A stretch of 64,000 nt of DNA from Oxytricha trifallax (Eukaryota > Ciliophora > Spirotrichea > Sporadotrichida > Oxytrichidae). The notes beneath the pieces were generated by a model. It saw nothing but the letters and a program-made list of their open reading frames with translations. It was not told the DNA's origin and did no database searches. Made by a program: the position numbers and the translations under genes. Shown here piece by piece: positions 11,330-23,691 of this stretch (the first letter of the stretch is position 1; the number at the start of each line of letters is the position of its first letter). Location: positions 1 to 64,000 of the forward strand of contig ARYC01001905.1 of assembly GCA_000711775.1 (NCBI GenBank), given 5' to 3'.

Positions 11330-14300
11330 ATATATAATAAGTATGTTTAAGGTACTAACAATTTAATGATTTAAAGAAATACCTTTTATATTAAAATTTT
11401 TAATTTTAATATTTTTAAGCATCTCTTATTTCTTAAATTGAAAAAATATTAAACTCTAAACTTATTAATATCACTAGTTATCTATGTTTTAATCTTAAAA
11501 TACAGTGAAAAGTTTTTTTTTAATATCAATCAGATTACATTATTTTTCACATGTCCTTATATTATCCTATCAGCATATTTATAAATTTATCACAATTCAA
11601 AGATCTTTCTTATATACTATATTAATGAGTAATATGATTTGTTTAAATTGATGCATGTTTTTATTAAACAGAATTTTTAATTTAATTAAAATATTAAATA
11701 TCTCTTCAATTTTTTATTAATCTGACAATTCATTTGTAAAGAATTTATGTTAAATATAATTTAGGAAATAGTGTAAGAAAATACAACGAGGGGATAGATA
11801 CTTTCAAAACCGTGAAGATCCTTTCAAAAGCAAAATAATTTGAGGGTTTCTTACTTTTATTATTTTATGTTTTATGAATATTTAATATGTTAACCTAATC
11901 CCAAAACATATAATATAATTTTTCCATTTTCAATCATAATAGATAAAATTTAAATGTAAAATTAATAAAAAATTAGAATTTATTTTAAATTTTATGTATA
12001 TTATTTTATGCTTTATTATTAAATAAATTTATCGTTTATATTTATTCCTAAATTAATTATATATTTTTAGTTATGAATTTTGTTGAATAAATTATTAATT
12101 TTAGGCTCATTTTGTAGCTAGTGTCTAAATATTATTGCCTTTTTTTAACTATCCTCTCTCGATTGAAGAAAGTAAAATAATATATTTTTTATATTTTGGT
12201 GATTATAATGAAATAGGCAATTATTGAATTATTATGTTTATAGTTAATACTCTTCTTTAGTAACCTCCAAGAAAATATGATGAAAAATTACAAAATACTT
12301 ATCTATAAATCATATCAATAAATAAATTTAAAATTAGTATATGTAGTTAAAAAATTATCTTGGTGTCATTATAAATGAAAATTACAGTAAACACAAAGCT
12401 ATAATTATTAAAATATCATCAAGGGATATTTAGAATACAATGTTTTTATTTTTTTAAAAAAAAAATACTGAAATACATAATTTCTTGTATAAATAATGTA
12501 GTAAATAGTTTTGTGAACAAAGATGAATTACTAATAAGTTATATAATAATAATTAAATTGAACTTTAATGCAGTTTATCACATATCCTATATTAATAGTC
12601 AGAAAAAACTATAAAATAAAAAATATAAATATAAGTTTTTTTAATTAACTTTTCTATTAATTCCTACTAGTTTATACAGTGAGTAGATTTGGGGAAAACT
12701 TGTGAGAATTTTTTCTACTTGATAAATTAATTGCTTAACTTACAAAATGTATTAAGAAAAATGAATTATATTATATAGAACTAAATTTGCAATGGCATGG
12801 TTTAGGGCAATACACACGTATATATAATTTAATAAACCATATGTCACAAGCATTTTTAATATAAAAAATGATTGCTAAATTTAATTTTAAAATTATAATT
12901 ATATTGAGTTTTTAAATAAAAATGCATTATATTAATATTTATGAAATGATAAAATTATTGATTTTATTCTATGATACATTTAAAATATAAAAAAAGTTTA
13001 AATAAAATCATAATTATATTTAATTTAAATAATAATAATAATATTTAAAATAATAAAATACAATTTAATTAATTGTCTCCATTTATTTCATAATTGGTCC
13101 GTCTAATACATCCAGTTTCTAATTGAATTGAAATATTTAGTAGCTTTCCATTGCATTCAATTCTCAAAAAAAATTCAATTTTTTTTAATAATAATATTCC
13201 ATTTATTTATACAGTCCTTTGCATTAAGAAAAATAATCCTAATATATTGTTATACAACAAACATGATACTAAATGCTTATCAACAAGCCAAATTTTATTT
13301 CAGGATTATTTAAAAAGAGAATAAAATCTTGAACAAACCAACAATACATTTAATTATTAAAATGTTTTTATTCAAAATTAATATAATAAATAATTGTACC
13401 AAAAAAATTATCAAAGATTAATCTTTTAATTAATCATAATAAATTTATAATTTTAATGGAATATATTCCTGAATTTCACTTATATATAATCAAATAGATA
13501 TTTTAATTATACAAATATTCTTGAACTTAGGAATTTACCTTATTTTTTATTAATGAATCAAATAATCAATTATTTTTAATTTATAATTATTTCCATAATA
13601 TTCGTATCTGGATTAAATAATATCTCATTCAATCTAAAATTAAATAATTTCATATTTACTTATAAATTATAAAATAATCAATAATTTATTTCGCTAAAAT
13701 TCCTATATAATTTATCCAAGTATTTTGCTGAACTAATTTTCTTGTCAAAATATTAAACTGGATTCTTTAATAAAAAAGCAACTTTTTTCAAAGATCACGA
13801 TATTAAAAAAGCTTTTATATATATATAGAACACTATTCCATTTTGAAAAATATAAGTGCATCATAAAAATAAAATTTTTAGAAAAAGATAAACTTGATCA
13901 TACATCACTTCTTTCTAATAAATTTGAAAATTTTTTAATATGTCTCTACGGAAATATAGAAACTTCAGGAGATTTTATTTATTGAAGCTTACAATAAGTT
14001 ATTTTGATAGAAAAATTTATTTGAAGACTAGTTAAACAAGTTTCTAAATTTAAAAACAAATGTTTTATAATCATATTTGTCATTTTTCAAAAATAATTTT
14101 GGAGTATAAAAATAATATTTAACTTTTAATAATAAATTAAGAATGGGATATTGTTTTTTTGAGTCTCATTAGCCTTTTTTAAAAATTTATTATTTTTGTG
14201 ATCTTTTACAATTTGATTAATTTATAGAGTCATTTTTATTTATTTTTTTAAAATAAGGGAAGTGTGAGATTCATGAAAAAATTAGTAGGCTTTGACAGTT

Positions 14301-17230
14301 GTGCCAGGTAATGAAATTCCAAAAACTTTAAATTAACATGAATTTAGTAATAAAGTTATTTTCAAAAGAATTCATTATTCTCATACTTCGATAATTACGA
14401 TAATTTTAATTAATAGCTTTAAAATATCATATTATTATGATTTAATATATTAAAATTAATTGTAGAATTAATTGAATAATTTCAATTGCTTAAATTAACA
14501 TTTTTATAATTTTATTAGTAAAATAAAAAAATTTTAATATATAAATGAGTGTATTTTGAGAAAAAAATAATTTATAATAAATACTAGAAAGTTCAGATTC
14601 CAAGATGAAGAAAATAGTGTACTATTATTAATAAAAGACAATATGAAATAATATAATACTTAGTAATTTTATTTCTCAACTTTGGATTTAGTTGTTTTTA
14701 TAAACAAACCTTTTTATAAAAAATAAAATTGTGCAGTCATTTTCTTCATTATTAGTATTTATTTACATGACTATAGAAAGACTTGAAATGAAAAGCGATA
14801 ATTTATCGAAATATCAAAGATCAATTTGATTTGCATAGTAAAAATTAATGACAAACTTTCATAAATATATACTAAAAAAATATAATGAACTTAATTTTAG
14901 CTTATATATTACAAATATAAAAATTATCAATAATACAATATAATATGAATTTTAAAAGAAATGAATAAAAAATTACCTATCTTTTACAAAATAGAATTTT
15001 AGAATCGTTTAATGTGAAATATTGAAAATAAAAATAAAGCAATGGCACGATAATTTATAGGTTTTAATCTAAAATCTATATTTATAATATTTTTCAAATT
15101 GTGAACTCCAATAAAAATAAGAGATTTATTTTAAAAATCGACCTAGTATTTAATTAATTTAAATTACTATAGAATTTATGATCATCAATTTAAATAATAT
15201 TTTTATTTCTAAAGCTCTCTTTTCTGCTTCCTTATACTCTATTTTTCACGTATTTCACAATAATATATTTTCTAACATCATTCTAATTTAACAAATTCTT
15301 ATTAATTATTAAATTTAGGCATTCGATTGAGTTTTTTAAGTTTTCACTAGATCTCTTGAAATTTTATAAATATGAAGCTTTTTCTAATTAAGACTATTTA
15401 AAACATTATTTTAATTGATTTCCTTCGAAAGAATTAGGATAAAAGCAAAATTAAGATATAAATAAAGTAAACCTAATGATTAATAGTAATTATAATTAGA
15501 GTTTAGGGAGGCATCTAAGTTTGATTATTTATTAAAAGAATTACATGAATATCATTTATTATAAATGCTTCACCTTACCTACTTGAAAAGATATTTATTT
15601 GAATAGATATTGTATTAAAATGGATTTGTAATGAAAAGGAAAACAGGGATTTGTATTGAGATCGAGTAATTTTGAATAAAATTTATGAAAATTTCCTAAA
15701 AATCATTGAAATAAAAATAAATTACTAAAAATTTTAGGAAAAATAATGGTTATATAAATTATTAATCATAAATAAACTTATATAAAAAATAATTTTATAT
15801 TAGATTAAAATAAAATAGATCAATGAATCTCTTAATTCTAATAAAAAAATAACAATAGCGTAAATATATATTTTGTAAAATAATTACCATAAATGAATAT
15901 AAATAAAATTTATTTTTATAATATATGTTTACATAATAATTTTTATTTATCCAATTAAAATTATATATTTAAAGAAATATTATAAATTATATAATCAGAT
16001 AATATTTTTTTTAATTTTAATAGAAAATAATAGAATATTTATTTACATTTATTATACTATGATTAATTTTATTATTAATATATTAATATTATATAATTTA
16101 CTTAAAATCTAATTCTGTTAGTGGAATTCTTCTTCTTTTTTTCTTTAAAATCCAAATTTATTAAAAGATTGTTGATTTAAAACTTATAAAAATTCTTGAT
16201 TTATTTAAATTATTGTTTTTAAAATGATTTCATGAAGAAGAACACAATAAGTTTACTTCATTATATCAATTTAATGATTTGATACAAAAAAGTTACTTTT
16301 ACTCATCTTAGTAAACAAAATAAAAATAAGCAATCGTATCTTCAAATTATTTTTAATATTGACATTTAAGAAAATATTATACTTTGTGGTTTAGGGAAAA
16401 ATAACCAATTTATAATATTCTATATCCGCTATACTTTTTTACTTTATTAAATCATTTCATTCTTTAGAAATATTTTAATTATTTTGAAATACTAAATAAA
16501 GTATATTTTTTATTTAGCAAAGTCCAAATTATTTCTTTTAGGTTCTAAATTCTCAATATTTAAATAAATAAAAGAACTTTGTAAATTAGCTTTGCAAAAG
16601 ATTGAAATAAATATATCAATAATTATTTTTGATATAAAGTTTTTAAACGATAATTTTTCTCATTAGTTTTGTATCAAACCTTAAATGACAAGAATTTTAT
16701 TTCAAACTAAGAGTAATTTGTAAACTTTAAATTCAAAATAATTTATCTGTTATCTTTCAATTAAATATTTTTATCAATAAATTTTATTTAAAATTATATG
16801 GTAATGCATGATTTATTAAAATTAAAATACAATAATCTTATTATATATAAAATTGTATAGCCTTGATGTTTCTTTTGTGGCTTCTAATTAAAATTAAAAC
16901 ATTTGCTATTATTTAAAAATAATTAAATTAATTTAAAATGATGCATCTCATTAAATTACTTATTAATTATAATGAATAAGAAGAAGTAATTAATTTGAAA
17001 TATGAGTTTAAATAAAAATTGCCAAACTTTAAGCAATTAAATGAAATTTTTAAATTAACTAAGGCTATTTGCCACAATTATAATCTGTCTATAAATTAAT
17101 AGAAAAATATGGTAAATATTTATTATTACAAAAATCAAACAATAAATATCACACCCAGATAACTCGATTAAAGAAAATTAAAACATTAATTCCAATTTGA
17201 TATTTTAATTTCATATTTATAAAAATCAAA
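11330..17230. other. AT-rich stretch, no supported gene
   Basis: Nearly 6 kb of AT-rich DNA. One short GC-richer patch at about 11765-11875 is open on the minus strand (NYFAFERIFTVLKVSIPS), but it is too short to call. Nothing else stands out. Confidence 0.4.
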
Positions 17231-17653
17231 GGGGGGGGGGGAAGTTTCCTGCCCCCAACATTAAATTTTATGTTTTTTGCAATAAATTTAATAGAAACAA
17301 ATAAATTTCAATTTAAATAACCATAACCATGTAATATACAGCATTTATTATTATTTAATTTTCAAGGTACATAATTATTCTATATCAAATTATATATTAT
17401 AAACAAGGCTAAATAAGTGTTTTTAATTCATAATTAATGTAATTTTCATTAAATTTTAAATTCATTATCAAGGTAGAAATGATATTTTAAGCTAAATTTA
17501 AAAAAAATTACATCATAATTGATGATAAAGATTCTTTGAAAATTATAAATATTACATATTTTATGTATGGGGCAGGAAACTACCTTTTTGGGGGCAGGAA
17601 ACTTCACCCCTTGGGTGCATATAAAATTTTGGGGCAGGAAACCTCCCCCCCCC
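17231..17653. mobile_element. G-run element B1 with 8-bp target duplication
   Basis: The element begins with a run of 11 G followed by AAGTTTCCTGCCCC and ends with GGGGCAGGAAACCTCCCC plus further C. Two more copies of GGGGCAGGAAACT lie inside near the right end (about 17570-17605). It is flanked on both sides by AAATCAAA, a perfect 8-bp direct repeat. The second copy, B2, shows the same design. There is no coding capacity. An 8-bp duplication with short inverted ends is compatible with hAT-, P- or Merlin-type transposition. Confidence 0.88.
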
Positions 17654-19088
17654 AAATCAAAATTATAGCATAACAATTAAATTTAATCTTTTGGTTGCTA
17701 ATATCGACAAATGGCTTTAAAATATAATAATAATTATATTCAGAAATTAAAGAAAAGTTTAAAATAGATTAATATTTAATATATTAATGGAACAATTAAA
17801 TTTATAAATATAAAATTTATTTAAAATGTACAAATATTAAAACTTTTAAAATAATAGTAAGTAAAGTTGAAAACTTCCAGAAATAGAGTTAAGAGAATTA
17901 GTAAAAACCTTTTTGTAGTGAAATTAGAAATGTATACTATAATAGAATAAACAAAAGATATAGCTGCTTTAATATTTCTGTTTAATATTCAATAAAAGCA
18001 ATAAATTTTTCTAATTTTTAATAACTCTTTATTTCAATCCTTTATTACTTATTAAAGATGATTGTTAGTATGATTAAAATATGGAGATATAAAAATATTA
18101 TATAAATAGAGCAGGCAAATTTTTATTCCATTTCATATTCTATTTTTAGATATTGCTTTATATATCAATCAAGAGCAGTTATGTAACAAAAAATTAAGTA
18201 TCTGTCGCAATAAATTTAATGCTTAATCATTAGCAATTCTTAAATATAATCTTTATCATAAAACTAAATTTAAGTTATTTAAATAAAATTAATCCAATAT
18301 TTTTTATATGAAAGTAAATTAATGAAAATAAATATTATTATATATGAAATTTTTAAATTACATTTCTCTTGTTTCAAAATAATAAATTAGACAAATTATA
18401 TTAAAAAGATTTTTTATATGGGTAGGAATTGTAGAAATAATTTAAAAGTTTCTTAAAAAATATTTGGCAAAAATAATGAATTTAAATGTCTGAAACAAAA
18501 ATTTAGACCCTAAATATAAAAAAAGATAAAAAGTATTTTAATTGTATTTTATCTAATCTATGCTATATTAATATTAATTTATCATTCTCCATGGGATGAT
18601 TTATTTTTAATTTATATTTATCCAAACAAATAAAAAAATATGGTTTTTATTTTTTATAATTTTTCGGTATTAAATGATTAATTATTTTATAACAAAACAT
18701 CAGCTTCACTAGTTCAAATTTTTATTAAGTGAAATTAATAATGCCTATAAATTTTAAAAGTTCTTTCATTTAGGTACATTTTCACATAATATCTCTTTTA
18801 TAAAGTTGAAGAGGCCATATTCTAAAATTCTATAAAAAATAACAATTTTGCCACCATTAAATTAAAAAGACCTTGTTAAATTGTATTATAATATATGTTT
18901 TTCTTAAAATTAGGATGATTATAAAAATATTGAGTTACAGGAGAACTACTATTATGGTATTTATTATTTTTAAAATAATCGAAAAAAATTTAATCAAAAA
19001 TACTTCCTTGTATAGTTTGCCTAATTCTAGAAAGTATTCAATTATAAAAATAATTAATAGAAAAATAAATATTAAATATTATAATATT
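17654..19088. other. AT-rich stretch, no gene seen
   Basis: AT-rich DNA between B1 and C3. A frame at 18873-19100 overlaps the C3 arm and has no support. Confidence 0.45.
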
Positions 19089-19518
19089 GCTAAAGTATAA
19101 TTGATTTGGGGAAATTCAAAAATAAAAATATAACTGTAGATATATATAATTATAACTGCCACTAAATACATAAGCTTTTAATCGTAAATTGATTTAGTTT
19201 AGATTTAATTTTAAACTAATTGTACATTGTTCATTGTACAGTTTTGATATTTTAGTTTTTTTATTTATTAAGGCGTACCTAATTAATTGTACAATTGTAC
19301 ATTGTATAGTTTCAGTATTTAGTTTTTTTTAATTACTATTGTACAAAAGTGAGATTTTACTCATTATTTCTCAGAAAAGTTAGATTTTACTCAAACTGAA
19401 TATATAGTCATTCCTGCTGAAATTGCATAGCAAAATCAACCATTTGCATAGAAACTTTTTGTAAAAACATTTTGTCTTCTGTGTATATGCTCTTTTAATA
19501 TGCCTAGTTTTCAAGACC

Positions 19519-22500
19519 TCACATGCTGCACTGCCTCCTCCAACATCCATTATCTGCTTAAAGTACAGTATTACTCTATTTTTGCTTTCTCACTTTGATA
19601 GTAATAAAAACCCCAAAACCCCTTAGTGAGGTTTATAAGTGCTTTGATTTGTAGGGTAAAGTTGGGGTCTTATTGGGGTTAGTAGAGAAAACGCAGGTCA
19701 AATCGCAAAATGAGAAATAGAAATTAGCGAAATTTAGGGTCGATTTATGATGAGTAATATAATTCTGGTTGTTGAAAGCATCCTGCAAGAAAATAAAAGT
19801 TCTCTCATGCTCATATTGACTTCCTCTGGTACTCTAAGACTTTGAAGTATTGGGCACACTTTCCATTAAACTAGCGAGCTGTGATGTTTCATCGCAGGTT
19901 TCCTGACATGCGTATCTCTCCTTAGACTATAGCCAATATTTATAGAAGAAATGGTATTACTTTCAAGACTGTCAACAGAGTGAAGAGAGTGATTGATTTT
20001 ACAGTGCCATTTTATAGTAATAATTTAAACTATATATATATATGATTAAATGCAGAGAGCTATTACTAATAACATCAAGTTCATACACGCTGATGAAGCT
20101 GTATTCACTTTCAACACCTTTATTAATAAGTCTTGGTATAAGAAGTATGATAATATAGAAGTCTATGATTAAAAAGTAAAGGTAGTCACCCATGCAATTT
20201 TAGCTGGTATAAGTGAAGATTCAGGCTTAGAGAGTTATGTTATTCACCCTCGCTCTATTAAGCGAGAGTAGTATATACAGTTCCTACATAAGCTCAGAGA
20301 GAAGTATAGTAACCAAGAGATCATCCTGTTTGTTGATAATCTTTAAGTTCATAAGACTGAGGAGTCTAAGAAAACTTATGAAGAGTTAAACATAACTCCT
20401 GGTATACAACGTTCCTTATAGCCCATAATTTAATGGAATTGAATTCTATTGGAGTTAAATCAAGACACACTACAAGAAGCTGCTGCTGTATCATCCTATG
20501 CATGACTTGCCCATCGATACAGTTGATTTAATTCAAAGCAGCTCTAAGAGAGTGAGCGTAGATAAGACAACAGTTAGTGCGAGAGAGGGAAGAATGAATG
20601 TTTATAAATAAGTCTTAGATTTAAATAAATGAATTAGTTCACATATTAAACTAACCCATAAAGGGTTTTGGCTTCTCTTTCTTCTCCTCTTCTTATGGCT
20701 TGCTTGGGCCCATATTTCTTCTCTTAGTGCCAGCTCCTGCATCTATGTTCATTTCATCTGGTTTTTAGACATCTTTATAAAGCCTCTTGCTCACCTCATA
20801 AATTGTCTGCGACTTTCTTTCTCTGTGAACCTTTGCATGCTCTTTCATAAGATATATGCCAGTGCCAGATTTTCCTACAAAGTTATATGTCAAAGCTTAC
20901 TTGAAAGATAAGGATGCTTCTTAAGTTCCTCTAGCCAAGCTGAGCTTATTAGAATGCCTTGCTTTTTCTAGTCTTCAGGAGAGATAGAATATCGTTTCTT
21001 ATGTGCTTCTTCAATTATTTCTCTGAGATACTCCTCTTTTATTGTACCAAGAACACCAAAGAAAAAGTTCCTCTCTGGTAGTTTATTAGAGAGTTGTTTC
21101 TTGGTAGGAAGGTAAACTACCACTTCCTCATCTTACATGGCATCCTCATAAAGATTAGTGACTGAAATCTCAGGGTAGTTGGGAATTTCGATTAGTTTAA
21201 TCTCTTTATTTTTAAAAGCTTTCTTCTCCTCACAAAGTATTGCTTTCAAGAATGAAATTTTGGTACCTTCCATCGTTGGAAGGAATAAACCAACTGTATA
21301 ATATGTTAATAGTCATCAAGTTATCTTACCATGTAAAGTTAGGTATCGATAGAGATCTTCCTTACTTCTGAATCTTGATATCATTTCTTGAGCCTCGACT
21401 CTTTTCATTTGATCATTGAGTGATTCCATCTTTGTTACTCTTCCTATTAATGAATTTCAAATTATAACTTATAGACTTCTGGATCCTATTGTTTAAAATC
21501 TTACTATTAAATATGGCATCTTAAAGGAGGTCAACCCTGCAAAGATACGTGGAGAAAGTTTGCAGAAGCTGTAACAAACTTCAGAGATTGAGCTCCATTT
21601 TTATCGATTTAGTTCCATTAAATTAGTACTAAATTTGTTTAAATTTAATTAGTACTGGTTCTAATTCGTTTAATTTTAATTGGTACCAATTTAATAGTAC
21701 CAAAACTTAATTAGTACCTAGTTTTAAACTAATGAGGTTTTAATGGAAAAGTTCCAAAATGGTTCAAAACCTAATTGGTACCAGTACCAAACCTGAATTT
21801 ATTCTCAATTGGTACCAAAATTAGAAATATTAAGCATAAAATTAGAAAATTTATAGTTATAAACTAAGTATAAATATGATGTCTAACACCTAAGAATCAA
21901 CCATTGTTGTTGCAGTGCCAGCTCCTATACAAAGTTAGTATAACGAGTGAGGTTTTTACTTAAATTTTAATAGAAATTTAAATTTGAATTTAAATATGGC
22001 GATCAACTTAAATCGTAGAGCGGCACTTTTAGGAGCAGGACAATCAATGCTCAACTTTGGCTCCACTAAAAGCCTGAAATCATTTATGTTGAGAGGGAGG
22101 TAAAGCTAAGAGCTCTTGAATTTGAAGCAGAGGTTTATATCATAGAAGTATTAAACCAGAGGGAGAGTGCAGAGATAGGGGTTTAAACTTAAATTGATTA
22201 TGTTGAGGAGCTAAAAGAACAGCAACCAATCGAAAAGATAAAAACATATTAATGTTAATACTGCTAGAATCATTTCTCAACTGAACAAAGCCTGAAGAGA
22301 CACCTTAAAGAGGTACACTCTGGCAAAACCAAGATTTTTTTCAAGCATGAAAAGGTAGATGGTAGGTATTAGTGTACGACATGCATTAAATCATATACTC
22401 ACTCAGTAAAGTTAAAAGGCATATGCAAAACATCACCTCAGTGAGTTCTTGATTGAAGATTAAGAGACTAAAAAACTAGTACCAGCTAAAAGAAAATCTA

Positions 22501-23691
22501 ATACTCTTGAGTCATAAAGAGAGCAGCAAGAGAGACTCAAGAGACAGAAGCGATATGAATCGATGAACCAGCCAGCAGGTAATACAATTTTAGCATGCTT
22601 CTAAGCGAAGGCTATGAATATACCTGCATTAAATGCAGTTGATCTCAGCTCTTGTATTGAAAACTACTTGAATATAAACGTGCCTGCAAAAGCAAAGCTC
22701 ATAGTAGTTGATGAGTATGCATACAAGGTGTATCCATTCAGTTATCTTATTAAGAACCAACAGTATTAGAACGAGTTTGCTAATGAATACATGGTACTTA
22801 GAGAGGCCTAAAGAAAAGACTGCAAGAATTTGCTTAAGCTAAATGGTGTTATTTTAAGTTATGGTTTCATCGCATTAAGGCTAAAGAAATTTGAGATGAC
22901 TCTGAGAGACTACCTATATCACAATAGATACCCTGATGATTTAAACGATATACTCTCAGATATGATTCAGGGTGTTAAGGAGTTGCATGAACTTGGATAT
23001 GTTCATAGAGATTTGAAGCCTGAAAACGTTATGCTAAATCTCTGCCCTTTAGAAGTAGTGGTTATCGATTTCAATAGAGCTTTAAGATAGGAGATTGTCA
23101 CTTTAGCACAGGTACTTGGTACTCCAGGTTACTTCCCAATAAGAGAGAAGTGGACTAATGGTTCTGTATAATGGGATGTTTGGGCAGTAGCAGCAATAAT
23201 ATTAGAAAGTGACATGGAATGTATGTCTTACTTTGGTACAAAGCATGAAAAATAATCAATAAGTTTGGCTCAGAAACATATAAAGTAAGAAGATGTCTGC
23301 TAAGAAATTAAAAGCATAGTAGAGATGATAATCGTGGGAGCTCCTAACTATCCTCGGTAAACATTAGATGACATACTTGACCCACTAGAGAGAGCAAGGT
23401 TCAAAAGATATAATAAAGACAAGCAGATAAAATTTGTATGATTTAAGTAAACTAAAATTCATTAAATATTCATTAAATTAAGATAAAACCTGCATTTTGT
23501 CTACTAACCCTAATAAGACCCAAAATATACCCTACAAATCAAAGCACTTATAAACCTCACTAAGGGGTTTTGGGGTTTTGAATGTCTGCGCCAAAAATAT
23601 GCAAAGCCTTCATCACTGTCGCCTCAGTTAGAGATGTAAAGTCTGTAATCACAGTAGAAATCGCAGTGTTAAGCAATTCTTGGTCACTCAT
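19519..23691 (-). CDS. 64-residue frame of C3, split by the TBE insertion
   Basis: On the minus strand an ATG at 23691-23689 opens MSDQELLNTAISTVITDFTS, continuing to ...ALHIFGADI at the TBE border (23581). Beyond the TBE the frame continues exactly in phase at 19602 with TIKVRKQKQSNTVLQADNGC and ends WRRQCSM, TGA at 19521-19519. That gives 37 plus 27 codons if one AAT duplication is counted. The exact phase across 4 kb and the codon make-up argue for a real gene. The first half is mostly neutral to acidic, the second basic. I do not recognise the family. It might be a small accessory or DNA-binding protein of C3, or a captured host segment. Confidence 0.5.
19606..19698. repeat. Left terminal inverted repeat of TBE copy 2
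   Basis: The outer 17 bases are C4A4-type telomere sequence. The inner part (GTAGGGTAAAGTTGGGG and onward) matches the right end with a few differences. Telomere-like ends are diagnostic of TBEs. Confidence 0.93.
19710..20632 (+). pseudogene. TBE DD34E transposase (42-kDa ORF type), copy 2
   Basis: Read with TAA/TAG as Gln, ATG at 19710 and TGA at 20630-20632. The catalytic triad is visible: Asp in FIHADEAVF (20092-20094), Asp in ILFVDNLQVHK (20335-20337) and Glu in NGIEFYWSQIK (20441-20443). In copy 3 the last two are 105 bases apart, giving DD34E, typical of Tc1/mariner-type transposases. Copy 2 lacks about 145 bp of the N-terminal DNA-binding region (after about 19757, compared with copy 3) and has one extra base near 20400 between the second Asp and the Glu. 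The enzyme family cuts and joins element ends. In Oxytricha, TBE transposases are implicated in developmental genome rearrangement. Confidence 0.93.
20639..21429 (-). CDS. TBE second protein (22-kDa ORF type), copy 2
   Basis: Minus strand, ATG at 21429-21427 (MESLNDQMKRVEAQEMISRF), TGA at 20641-20639. Conserved parts are LFLPTMEGTKISFLKAILC, EIPNYPEISVTNLYEDAM, NFFFGVLGTIKEEYL and a basic tail. The total of 791 nt is not a multiple of three. Near 20870-20900 the frame meets a TGA and shifts. A 26-nt segment with GTAAGC at one end and TTTGTAG at the other sits exactly there and would restore the phase (765 nt, 255 codons); copy 3 has the same 26 nt. A second segment of 36 nt (GTAAGA...ATACAG, near 21310-21345) holds two in-frame TGA codons, but in copy 3 the matching part is open. 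Function is unknown in TBEs. Confidence 0.8.
21879..21950 (+). CDS. Short leader frame before the TBE kinase gene, copy 2
   Basis: ATG at 21879 gives MSNTQESTIVVAVPAPIQSQ and a few more residues before TGA. Copy 3 has a clear counterpart (MSKTSKSTIIVAVPIPIKSY). Conservation of the peptide in two diverged copies suggests it is translated. It may be a first exon: both copies then show a GTT...TAG segment followed by a frame that runs into MA.NLNR.. of the main protein. The intron is speculation. Confidence 0.4.
21996..23441 (+). pseudogene. TBE zinc-finger/kinase protein (57-kDa ORF type), copy 2
   Basis: Starts MAINLNRRAALLGAGQSMLN and ends KRYNKDKQIKFV before TGA at 23439-23441. Order: N-terminal coil-like region, C2H2 finger (CQYCQNHFSTEQSLKRHLKE), second finger (YQCTTCIKSYTH...), linker, kinase-like domain. 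The kinase core has VHRDLKPENVMLN, VVVIDFNRA (Asn where most kinases have Gly) and LGTPGYFPIREKW; a glycine loop is not obvious. Relative to copies 1 and 3, single bases are missing near 22068, 22403 and 22427. These sum to three, so the kinase part is back in the original frame. The kinase half is fully open and may be functional. Confidence 0.9.

Larger units (their letters stand above)
19606..23580 (+). mobile_element. TBE transposon copy 2, full length
   Basis: A 3975-bp element starting AAAAACCCCAAAACCCC and ending GGGGTTTTGGGGTTTTG. Terminal inverted repeats of about 90 bp (19606-19698 and 23488-23580) include TTAGTGAGGTTTATAAGTGC. It is flanked by AAT on both sides (19603-19605 and 23581-23583), matching the 3-bp ANT target duplication known for TBE1. 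Gene order is transposase (+), second protein (-), zinc-finger/kinase (+), as in the published TBE1. All three genes carry at least one frame disruption relative to copy 3, so it is probably inactive by itself. Confidence 0.96.

Noticed and set aside
17231-17653. CRISPR-like array because of repeated GGGGCAGGAAACT
   Set aside because: There are only three or four unevenly spaced copies inside a duplicated transposon-like unit; no regular spacers.
17449-17676. 75-codon minus-strand frame with a glycine run
   Set aside because: It crosses element B1 and its poly-G end; B2 does not keep the frame.
19610-19622. CCCCAAAACCCC as a real chromosome telomere
   Set aside because: It is part of a longer inverted repeat with an AAT duplication and continues directly into AT-rich DNA, so it is a TBE end.
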